From Kitagawia praeruptora (Eukaryota; Streptophyta; Magnoliopsida; Apiales; Apiaceae): a stretch of DNA of 64,000 nucleotides. This document shows, in pieces, positions 32,121-42,130 of this stretch. The notes under the pieces are model-generated. The model made no database searches, was not told the origin of the DNA, and saw nothing but the letters and a program-made list of their open reading frames with translations. The position numbers were made by a program, and so were the translations under genes. Location of the stretch: assembly GCA_037693485.1 (NCBI GenBank), contig CM075346.1, positions 132,576,501 through 132,640,500 of the forward strand, read 5' to 3'. The stretch's first letter is position 1. The number at the start of each line of letters is the position of its first letter.

Positions 32121-32930
32121 TGCCCGTTAGGGCCTACATGCATGAATCATTTTTTGTTGTTTTTCTGGTGCTTCACTGAATTCCAAGGGCTATATAGCGG
32201 TTCTAAAATTCCAATAGCTATAATTTTAACTTTTTAACGGCCACATATTTTGGCCTATAAATTGCAATTTTCAAATTCATTTGTAACATAAATTTTTACA
32301 CATTGATTTATTTTCAAATATTTTGTGTTTGATATAATTACATATACTTATTTTAAAAAACGTGATTCAACGAAAATCTTATCAAAAAATTAAATTTATC
32401 CACAATCTTACCAAAAATCTGAAATTATTCAATAATCTGTTTTTAGCATGGTTGTAAAAATCGGTAATCGGTATAAATCGGTTGAGGTACCGATTTAAGA
32501 TTAATCGGGTAATCGGGGATTAATCGGAAGGATTAATCGGTGTATTAATCGGATATTATAATAATATTTAATATATTAATCTAATTTACAATTAAAAATA
32601 TCATTTTAAATAAATTCACAGGATTAATCGGATTTCAAAAATCGAATCGGTTGGTTATCTTATAAAGGATTAATCGGGGATTAATCGGCTAAATCGGAGA
32701 TTTTTAGAACCATGGTTTTTAGATATTATTTATGGGACCATTAAATAATAAAGATGGAATTAAATTTATGATATATAATGTAATTATTTATTTGATGAAT
32801 AGCAATTGATGAATTGATGGAGTTTTGTGGGTGTATAAAATCTAAGAAAAGAAATGGATTTAGTGTGAATAGTAACTAACTCCATTGATTCAATTGAAGA
32901 ATTGATGAATTAATGCCCCTAACGGGTGCA
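32121..32930. mobile_element. Possible older TIR element hosting the hAT MITE
   Basis: Weak inverted ends: TGCCCGTTAGGG at 32121-32132 and CCCTAACGGGTGCA at about 32917-32930. No clean target duplication was seen and the interior is AT-rich without coding capacity, so this is tentative. Confidence 0.35.
32447..32714. mobile_element. hAT-type MITE with AATCGG repeats
   Basis: 268 bp, terminal inverted repeats CATGGTTGTAAAAATC (32447-32462) and GATTTTTAGAACCATG (32699-32714), flanked by a perfect 8-bp duplication GTTTTTAG (32439-32446 and 32715-32722). An 8-bp duplication points to hAT. The interior contains about a dozen copies of AATCGG/TTAATCGG. Confidence 0.88.
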
Positions 32931-35639
32931 TATGCTCTAATTGTATTGTAATAGTCCGATTTTTCGGATTATTAATATTAAATTCTTAATTAAACTAAAA
33001 TATTTAGAAAGGTGATATATATGTGTGCACATCCTATTTTGATAGGTGTATTGTAACGGACTGACTTTTCAGATTATTAATATTAAATGCGAACTTAACT
33101 AAATTAAAATTGTTTTCTACAATCAAAAAATCCAAATTTTACAAAATTCAAACTCAAAGTCAATATAAGCTCCACAACTTTACAAATCAAAATAACTTGC
33201 ACTTAACAAAACAATTAATTCTAATAGCACAACAATAAATTGTATCGAATCAAATGGCGTGAAATTCCACAAAGTTCACGTCCTTAGTCTTAACGAGCTT
33301 CCGAAAATCGAAAACTGAAATAAATTAAAATAATGACCTGCAAAGCTCATTAAGCAACCATCGTTTGACGGCTCAAAATTATATCTTGAAATGAGCAAAC
33401 ACGCTAAAATTTTAAAATGATAAAAGAATCTAAATAATTATCATATTTTATTCCCTTGGTTTAAGTTACGGTCACACTATGCCAGTTACACGGCTTCTAT
33501 AGTTCGATGGGAGCTAATTTACGTCCCTCATTAAGTTTTACTCAACAAGGTATATATGTGTTCCGCAACGTACGTAAGCTAGTTCAATAATTCTATATGT
33601 CACACTATCTAGACCGGATTCTATGATTTGATATGCAACTAAAATTGAGGAATTCTATAAAAAAATTATTTTTCTAAAATCAATTTTTGATGTCAAAATT
33701 TTAGATAACCAAATCAATCATATATTTACAAAAAAAAACAGATTCATAACGAGCAACAAAAAGTCACTTACCACAATTTTGATTTCGTACCCTAAAAATT
33801 AAAGCACAACAAATTATAAGTGTTAATTTACAATTTAATTAACAATCAAACAAAACAAATAATTAGACACCGTAATTGAACTCAAGGGGTGCTTATGTAT
33901 AACTTACTCTAAGAGAATTCCAAAAATCACAAATAATATGCTACACAAATCAATTCATGACTAAACCAGTCCAGCCCCGAAGAATGACAAATTACGTGAT
34001 GTAGACAATTAAATTTGAAAAAATGCAAAACACGAAAGTTGTAGAAAATTAAGAGATCTTTCCAGAATGCTAAGACTCAAAGAAATGAAAAAAGTAATGC
34101 ATTCAGAAAATCAATATTTATGGGTTGTTAGTTTAGAAATAGCCTCTGGCCTCAATAGTATTTTGATGTTTAAGGCTGCTAAACTATAACTATAAATTTG
34201 ATCGTGGAATATAGACAGAAATGCAGAGCTTGAAAATATCTTTCCAAAATGATATTATTTATAATTTTTGGATAAAAATTTAATTTATTAAAATTTTTTG
34301 GAATTAGACTTCTTAATTTTAATATATTGAAATGATATTTATATCGGGACGAGGAGGGAGGCACATGTATTAAATGTAAAAGCAGAATCTATAACATCTA
34401 TAACATTTATTAATAAGCGAAACCCCTTTTTAATGGTACTCCATACTACTTTTTTGGTTCGTACCATATTTTGGTTTCACTAATTTTTTGGTTCGCACCC
34501 TATTTTAGTTTCACCCCTAAACTCCTAATTCTACTAAAATTCTATGTTATTTTTTTAATTAAAAAATATAAAACCTATGTCAAATCTGCTTACAATTGCA
34601 CAATCCTGCTAACAATTGCACGGTCCACACAAAATTATGTTAAGAACACTTGGGAAAAAAATGACCAATTTGCAATTTATATAACTAAAAAATAATTCTT
34701 AAAAAAGACGAAGAACTTGGTGATAAAAAAATACTATACACAACAACTACTCAATTTACAACTTAAAACTTATAAAAAGTTAATACATAAATTTAATAGA
34801 ATTTAAAATTTAGTCATGAAATTGGATATATGAAAAATATTTCACAACCATGAACTAAAATTTAAAAGAAAAAATGAAACTTGGTACGATTTATGATATA
34901 AGAAAAATATTACACAACCATGAACTAAAATTTTAAAAGAAAAAAAGAAACTTGGTACGATTTATGTTGGATCTAAATTTCTTTCAAAGGAAGGAATTCT
35001 CGATAATAAATGCATAAAAAGAGAAAAATGTTTCTACAGTTAACTGTAGGAAAATTACCTAAAGTCAATTGTATTTTATATACAAAAGTTCATGGCATTT
35101 TTGTAATAATAGAATTCACCCCCTGTATTTACAAAAACACCCTTATTTTTTTATTGAAAAATGAATTAACTATAGAACATTACCTATAATTAACTATAGG
35201 AACATTAAGCCCACATAAAAATTATGATTTCGTTTACAATATATAATATAGATAACAAATAATGTCATATTCCATATTTAATAATACAGAAAAACAAAAA
35301 ATTAATATTATTATTAATAGATTATATAAAATGATAAAATCTAAAAATTTTAACCCCAATAAAAAATAAAAAAAATGAGCAATTTCAAAAAAAAAAGACT
35401 CGATCCATGCTTCGTAGGAGTTATCAACGGGAATCCTATAATGGTAATGTGTGCAAGTCAGTAAAGATAAAGTAGTACTGTATGTCACGACAGGACATGT
35501 GGAGCATGCGGATTGGTACGTGCATTTGTTAGTATTCAACTTTGTGTACGTGCATGTCTACCTCCTCTCTCCCATCTTTTCTCTCATTCATGGCCTTCTA
35601 TCCTCCTCTGCTTCAACCACAATCATAGTAAAAGATATA
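32931..35639. other. AT-rich intergenic region, no gene
   Basis: No supported coding region on either strand. It includes an imperfect two-copy repeat of about 108 bp (32937-33110, each with GATTATTAATATTAAAT) and a two-copy tandem repeat of about 74 bp (about 34826-34973, each ending AACTTGGTACGATTTATG). Short frames here have no recognisable domain. Confidence 0.6.
34826..34973 (+). repeat. Two-copy tandem repeat, unit about 74 bp
   Basis: Two adjacent copies share CACAACCATGAACTAAAATT and GAAACTTGGTACGATTTATG with a few differences. Origin not recognised. Confidence 0.75.
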
Positions 35640-36209
35640 CATTTTTTCCTTTGTCTTGTTTTATTTTTTACATTTTTTTCAATAATTTTCAATAATCTTC
35701 ATTTTTTGGTAAAATTTTTGATTCTTACATCCATTTTTTTTTTGGTGTTTTATGTATTTACTTTTGGAGTGGTTTATGTCTCTCATTTTAAAGTGTCTTT
35801 GTTGCGTTTTTGTTTATTATCGTATTTTTTAAAAATGATTTCAATGATGTATTGGGAGATCTGGGAAGCCCACTTCGAATCTGGAATGGTGGTGATTATC
35901 GCGAGAGCTCACCTAGCATAACGAAAGATTGTTCGATATTTGGGGCATCTGTACCCCCAACCTCAATTGCTGTAATTGATGGGTATGAACAGCGGACTAT
36001 CACCAGTTTTTTATGTGCGTAGGTCAATTGTGATGCTACTATTTTTATATTCAATGTGTTAAGCAATCTGAAAAAAGAACGACCATTTGTTTAACTCGTT
36101 TTTTGTTTCACAATCAGGTTATAGTTGACAGTTTGGGAGTTTGTCCCGATTAAATTCCAAAGTTTTAGCATTAATAAAATCTTCTTGTTCGTCAAAAAAA
36201 AAATGACAA
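35640..36209 (+). mobile_element. Short LINE-derived element, copy 1
   Basis: T-rich 5' part, then a coding remnant (YWEIWEAHFESG near 35850) and an intron-like 3' part ending in AATAAAATCTTCTTGTTCG and TCAAAAAAAAAA at about 36170-36209. It is alignable with the insert at 37442-38035 (shared TTTTGGAGTG, WEIW...ESG and TTCGTCAAAA tail). Both look like copies of one deletion derivative of a LINE. The left boundary is uncertain. Confidence 0.6.
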
Positions 36210-37140
36210 TGAATTAAAGGCTCTGTTGAAAATAGGAGTGTAAAATTCATTTTCTAAGTTGGATTTCGTATATAAATAATTAATTTTTCATTTTAAATTG
36301 TTACAATAATTCTTAAAAAAATTTAGAATATTAGAGAAGGATTCGATCAACCTTCAAAATTTAAGACACGTTAAGCTTTTAATAATGACGATCCCGTAGT
36401 CGTTGATGATTCTAAAACAGAAATATTCAACATAAATAAATTAATAAACGCGTACTTAATAAACAAAAAATGGGAAGATTGTTCAAGATTTGACGAGAGT
36501 AGTGGTAGCTATTATTTTAGGAGATTAATCTATCACAATTACCTCTTTGCTAAATTTGATCACCTAGCTAGCTTTTAGACAAGCTACGCTTACATATATA
36601 GAGGTAACAAGCCATTCATGTTACTTCCTGTATGTTTGTTTGATTGAGAGTATAGTGATTTAGTTTTTGTTTCTACACGGTCATAACAATTTTTTGTTAT
36701 ATTCTTCACTTAGCTTTTTCTTTTTTCTCCTTTGCTATTAGCCATAGTTTTTACTTTGGGTTGTTTTATGTGTTTTTCAAAAATTAATTCGTAAAATGGT
36801 AATTTATATCATCAGAATATTTGGGATCGAATTCTCGTTCACGATATTTTCTTACCGATATTCTATTAGAACATATATTCATTTATAACGCATATAAATC
36901 TAATTATTTAAAACAAAAATTTGTCTTTGGCAAAAAAGAACAATTGAATAATTATCTAATATGATATAATAGGAAAACACTAGAGTAGAGTAGTAAATTG
37001 GGTACAAAAGTTTTTAAAAAATGGCACATATTTTAATCTAATTTGTTATTATTCAATTAAGTTAAATATAATGGATCTGTACATTTCGACCAATATCAAC
37101 TAATAAAAACATTCATTTGTGTCATAACTCTTCCCTTTAG
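36210..37140. other. Intergenic region, nothing recognised
   Basis: AT-rich; no ORF of interest, no clear inverted or direct repeats beyond short homopolymers. Confidence 0.55.
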
Positions 37141-37441
37141 CATAGATTACAAATTACTTCGTCCATTTCATATTAAGTGTTCGGAATTTTATATCATGTA
37201 TTTCTGCTTACTTTTTGATCATCAAATTCATCAAAAGTTAACTAAAATTACACATATTCTATAACTAACAAAATTATAAAGAGTACATCATAAAAAAGTA
37301 TATTTAATATAATTCAAAATATATTTTTTTACTTTTTAAAATAATGAAAAAGTAATTTTTATTTTTCAATCAAATTCAATAAATTTGATAGAAAAAGTCA
37401 ACCATGACACATAAGGAAGTACTAAAATTAATAACTCTATT

Positions 37442-38035
37442 GAGAGGAGTTGCAACCATCTTGAAAGATCCCTTCGACGGTGGCTTTTCTCCGGGCCAGA
37501 GGCTCCTTTTTCTTGTTTAATATTTAATTTTTTTCAATAAAATCATCCTTCTTTTGTGAGAATTTTTGGTACCCAATTTTTGGGTGTTTGATTGTCCTCC
37601 GTTTTGGAGTGATCAGTATGTTTTGGTATGTTTTGTTTATTGTTTTGTTTCGTCGACAAGGATTCAATTGGTGATCTGGGAGATCTGGAAAACTTGCATC
37701 GAATCTGGGTCGGTGGTTGAAAACGCAAAAGCTCCCGTTGCACAATGAAAGATTCATTGGACTATCACCAGAATTAACTGTGCGAAGGTCGATCAATTGT
37801 GATGCTACTGGTTTCAGGGTTGGTGTAGATTGGATTGACCAGAAAGTCATTGTAATCTTCTTTAAATCAGATAATATTTAAATTCTATCAGTTAAACGAT
37901 CTGCAAATATGGATGCTCATCAGTTAGCAAAAGAGCCGTATCGAGTTGTCAATAGTGGTTTGGTTTTCCTATTAATGTTAAGAATGTTTTGTTAAGTTAA
38001 TGAAATATATTATTTGTTCGTCAAAAAAATAATAG
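37442..38035 (+). mobile_element. Short LINE-derived element, copy 2, with target duplication
   Basis: 594-bp insert flanked by TAATAACTCTATT (37429-37441) and TAATAACTTTATT (38036-38048), a 13-bp duplication with one mismatch. It holds a coding remnant (VIWEIWKTCIESGS), a second remnant (RSANMDAHQLAKE, the LINE RNase H end, near 37905) and a tail TTGTTCGTCAAAAAAA. The middle of a normal LINE is absent. Confidence 0.82.
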
Positions 38036-38057
38036 TAATAACTTTATTAACATAAAC

Positions 38058-38250
38058 ACAAATTCATATTAAATGAAGATAGTGAGCAAGGATACAAAAT
38101 TACAAGCAATCGATCACTGTAACAATCATGACAATATGGAAAAACGTAGATAATACAAATTCATATTAAATGAAAATAGTGAGCAAGGATACGTACAAAG
38201 CCACGTGCAATCAATTGTAATAATCTCTTGACGATATGGAAAAACGTAGA
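38058..38250. repeat. Tandem duplication of about 97 bp in the copy B 3' flank
   Basis: The block TTCATATTAAATGAAGATAG...ATGGAAAAACGTAGATA occurs twice here (from about 38060 and about 38159) but once in copy A (about 30062-30160). It is therefore specific to copy B. Confidence 0.8.
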
Positions 38251-38302
38251 TACGGATAGTAAAGCTTATTTGGACAATAGGTGGGTATTTCATAGTCGCC
38301 AT

Positions 38303-39582
38303 CTATATCTTGAAGGAGGAGAGTGCGTGAACCCCGATTTCGACACAGGACTTCAAATATTCTTCCATTGTTAATTCTCTGTAAATTGGGGGGTTCTCAG
38401 CTGATGTTAACTCTTTTATTGGACCATACTTTCTTGTTACATCTTCTGGATTCTGCATCCTGAAAAAACATGCCACTGAGATCCTCGCCTTGCTCGTTTT
38501 ATTAGCCAACACCCTATGTTCGAGGCTCTTGAACTTGTCATTGGTAATTAACTGCATTATATATATGTTTTCGAAAAAACACACGATAAACATTGCAAAT
38601 TTGAAGATGGATCATAAGCATGTGTGTAAATATATATGGAAACATGGACATGAACTTGCCTGCATAAGATCAGCAATGTTGACTAGCAGAGCTCCACGCA
38701 CAGGAAGAACATTAACCCATTGATTTTCATACAGTATTTGGAGTCCACCAATTTGATCTTGTAAAAGTACAGTAAAAAAACTATTATCAGTGTGACTGCT
38801 ATTTCCGAAAGTTAAGTCTGGTTCAGGGCATGCCGGGTAGTACTGTCCCTTGAGTACAAGCCCTTTGGCACAATCCATGTCCTTGAGGTGATTTTTATCT
38901 AGCCCGAGAGCCTCCGAAAACAATTCTAATAAAGTAACTCCCAATTTCAAAACATAGCCAGAGTACTCCGTCATTATGTTCCTGCAATATTTACGTATAA
39001 AAATATATCTTACTACAATCCACGTTGCAACACTTGCAAACAAAAATATTGAAATCAAACTAATCATTTATAAAAGAAAAATAGAATTTCCAGTTACCAG
39101 CAAATGGAAGGATATTGCTCGGGGTTTGATGGAGGTGGAGCCATAATGCCTTGAATAGTATCCTTCCAGTTATTTGCAGAACTGGTAGCAATCGACAAAT
39201 TGCTACTATAAGCAAAAGTTCTTGTTTTGTCACGCGAGTAGAATTGTTTCTTAGCCTCAAGATCTTGCTCATTGAATCGCCTTACTCCGTCCATCATTTC
39301 ATCCATCACGGTTATCGGAATACCATGGTTAACCAGCTGAAAAACTCCAAACTTTTCACAGGCTTGTTTAACTTCTTCCACTATTATAGCTCTAGAAACT
39401 GCATCTTTGTTAATGTCTTTCAAGTCTATGACTGGAAAAACTAAATCATCGGTTCCGGGATCAAGAAATGTAGCCTTTTTGTCAACAAACATAGGTGGGA
39501 GTTTAGTTATACCAGCATCTACAAGTCCCTTCACCCCAGCTTTTGTTTCATCAAAAGCATGGCGAAGCGCTATGTAGTCCAT
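38303..39582 (-). CDS. 2OG-Fe(II) dioxygenase, ACC oxidase homolog type (copy B, apparently intact)
   Basis: Three exons on the - strand: 39582-39098, 38981-38660, 38551-38303, totalling 1,056 nt (351 residues plus TAG). ATG 39582 is used because an upstream in-frame TGA closes the frame. Domains: DIOX_N (FPVIDLKDI...FGVFQLVNHGIPITVMDEM, about 45-110) and 2OG-FeII_Oxy (about 205-305). Iron ligands are the His and Asp of SSHTDNS and the His of EHRVL; ARIS is the RxS motif that binds 2-oxoglutarate. The family oxidises small molecules in the cytosol; members named ACC oxidase homologs are mostly not proven ethylene-forming enzymes, so the substrate is unknown. Intron 1 is GT-AG. Intron 2 is GC-AG (donor GCAAGT). 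Length is slightly short of the usual 360-370. Confidence 0.88.
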
Positions 39583-39623
39583 TTCCCCCACTTCAAATGA
39601 ATTAGATGCATTTCATATAAACT

Positions 39624-39631
39624 TATTTATA
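39624..39631 (-). promoter_or_regulatory. Candidate TATA box of dioxygenase copy B
   Basis: TATAAATA on the - strand, about 42-49 bases before ATG 39582, which would leave a very short leader. The Tat-1 LTR begins only 85 bp further upstream. Confidence 0.4.
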
Positions 39632-39715
39632 TGCAAATCATAAGGAAAATAAAAAGGAAAAAAATTATTTAATAATTTCCAACGTGTGGCCCATAAAATT
39701 ATTTAAGAAGGTGAT

Positions 39716-40642
39716 TGTTGTGAGGGAAAATTGGTACAACACTTCAATAAGATAATTACAAGAAATAACCAAGAAAATCCAATAATAACGATTGAATAAA
39801 TCGAATTACAAGCCAAAAACCCTAGTTTTATGAACCCTAATCCGTGAGGGAGAAGAGTAAAATGTTTTTGGGACTGAGTTTGCAAGTTCTCCAGGCTTTT
39901 ATGATCGAATATGACCTATTCAATCACGAACCAACAGCCAGGAGCCAATGTTAGAGGTGTATAATTTGTGTCTAACCTTGCAAAGTGCCTACATACTTCT
40001 ATATTTATAGAAGATCAAGTCCCATGTAGTTCTTGATAACCCTCCATGATTTGATAAACCTCATCCTTCATAACTGACCCCCTTTGATCGTTTATCCATC
40101 CTCCTATAATTATCCAGCCGTTATCCCATGATTCTTTTTGATTTATCCATCCATATATACGTATGTATATATGTTCATATATATACACGCATATATATAT
40201 ACATGTTCTCTGTATATTTGATATTAATCCACGATAACTGCCTCTAATATATCGTTCCTATTGTTTAGGAGCTGTCTCATGGGCTGTTAGGACGTTCCTT
40301 ATCCAATTTCTCGCGTTTTATGGAGCCCCGCTACTGCTGGTGCAATTCCTGGGAACCATCAGGGTTCGCGTGGTTGAACCCCTACTAGTTCGCCTGCCAC
40401 CAGGTTGAACCCCTATCCAGCTTCAGCACAGCACTACCCCAATCCAGGGTTCACACACTTACACCCATACATGAACATATCCCCAAACCAACTATCAGAA
40501 TCCTTATCTTCAATCTATTCCCAAGGCATAATGTCCAATACATCTGCTCGTAGCCCAACTTAATCCTTTCATATCCCGATTATTAAAACCCGTAACCTTA
40601 GTGGGCCTTAAACCAAGCCCAAGGCGAATTTTAGGCACAACA
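39716..40642 (-). repeat. Tat-1 3' LTR
   Basis: 927 bp by structure: on the - strand it starts TGTTGTGCC right after a polypurine tract and ends CCTCACAACA, giving matching TGTTGTG...CACAACA ends. A TATA-like TATAAATA is read on the - strand at 40009-40002. The partner 5' LTR is outside the window, so the boundaries rest on the terminal motif and polypurine tract only. Confidence 0.72.
40002..40009 (-). promoter_or_regulatory. TATA box in the Tat-1 3' LTR, pointing at dioxygenase copy B
   Basis: TATAAATA within CTATAAATATAGAAG on the - strand. Transcription from here would leave the LTR at 39716 and reach ATG 39582 of copy B about 420 bases downstream. Activity is inferred. Confidence 0.5.
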
Positions 40643-40658
40643 ACTACCCCCCGGTTCC
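40643..40658 (-). promoter_or_regulatory. Tat-1 polypurine tract
   Basis: GGAACCGGGGGGTAGT on the - strand, immediately before the 3' LTR. Confidence 0.75.
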
Positions 40659-42130
40659 TTGCAGCCATTTAAATGCAAAAGGAACCTAACGTCATTCACA
40701 CTCCAATCACCCTTTTTATTCCATGTGAACCCCTAAGCCTACGTGAGTGTACTCATGGTAGGAAACAAGGGACTCAACTAGGAAGTATCCATGCTTGCAA
40801 TCGTACCCCTCCATTTGTACCCTAAAATCCACTGTCCCCCAATTTAGGGATGCAACCACCGAACCTCCTAAATTTACCACTCACCGTATACGTATGTACC
40901 TCCTTGAAGGTCTAAATAACCATCCAAGATAACCATTCTTTTTAACTGATAAACTTGAAGCGAGCAAAGTCCCAATTAATATTTAATTGCCTGAATTCCA
41001 AATCCCATAAAACTCTAATATTTCAAAATTTGAATCCCACAAAACCACTCCACTTCCTCAAGAAACTAATGTATCTGGACTTCCATCTGTCCACATTCGT
41101 TCTTCCGCATTCCCCAAAACACTGTTAATGACTATCTTCTTTTTTCTTTCTTTTTTCTTTTTTTTACACAGACTTGCTTGGATAAACACGTGGCCTGCCC
41201 GTTCATATCCCTATGCCATTATATATATATATCCTTCTGCGTCATCTTCTTATTTTTCACCCTTTTCTATCGCTGAACCCCTTTCTCTCCTTTGTTCCAA
41301 GCGGTTCATCTTCTCAGATTCTGATCCGGCGAAGGCTTCCGTTTTCCGACCACCATCTTCAATCTAGAGGTATTTCTTCTTACTTTCTCTTCATTTCCCC
41401 TTTTATACCCGCTAATTTTCATGCACATTGAAGCACACACACCCACATCCAAATGTTATATATGCGCCCTTTTGATGCTTAATATCATGTTACAAGTATC
41501 ACCCCATGACTCCCTCATATCAGATGTCATTCTTTAGACCGTCATCCTTGTCACACACATATGCATGCCATGTTTAGTCACTGAATTTAGTAGATCCGCT
41601 TGCTCCTAGTGGTGGCTTTGTCCTTGTTTGTTCCTCAGTGTATGTACCTTCCGATTGCACACTGATTTAACCCTTTCTTCTATACATTCTTCATGCTTTG
41701 CCCTTAATTATCGTTTTGATTGCATCTTCGAACTTTACATCAATCGCCCCTTGCATGTATCCTATCTGATTTAGGCTTTACCCAAAACCCATTAAGAACG
41801 ACCCTAGAATCTTCACCCTTGTGGTTCCTTATTTGTAACCCCCACAAAGCTAAGTATGGTTTCCACAGAATCTGTTTGAGGTAATGCCCCATTCGTTTTT
41901 ATTTATTATCTTCAACTGACCTATGGGTTCTGCCCAAACAAGGACCATGTCATCCTCGCTTTTTCCCTTTTTCCTTTTCCTTGGTCGAAATGTCAGGAAC
42001 AAAAAAAAAAGAAAATGGCCTTTCTTCGATTAGGGGTTCTCATACTTGAATCCCTGTGTTTGATTACACTTCACACTCTTTTGTCTTTGGAACTCGATTA
42101 TGGATTCAAGGCTCACTTCTGCTTTTCCTA
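40659..42130 (+). promoter_or_regulatory. Promoter, leader and leader intron of the Tat-1 antisense gene (predicted)
   Basis: A TA-repeat/TATA box (TTATATATATATAT, about 41219-41232) precedes a CT-rich leader. A donor AGAG/GTATTTC at 41369/41370 and an acceptor TAATGCAG at 42136, directly before ATG 42137, would define a leader intron of about 767 bp. The part nearer the LTR (40659-41200) has no feature I can name. All of this is prediction from sequence. Confidence 0.5.

Larger units (their letters stand above)
37141..39680 (-). repeat. Segmental duplication, copy B (dioxygenase unit)
   Basis: Second copy of 29453-31540 in the same orientation. It contains the intact gene, a LINE-derived insert and a small internal tandem duplication. 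Upstream homology ends about 35 bp before the Tat-1 LTR. Confidence 0.88.

Noticed and set aside
35451..35921. 156-codon hydrophobic + strand frame
   Set aside because: T-rich sequence running into a LINE-derived element gives apparent Phe/Leu-rich peptides; no start context or domain.
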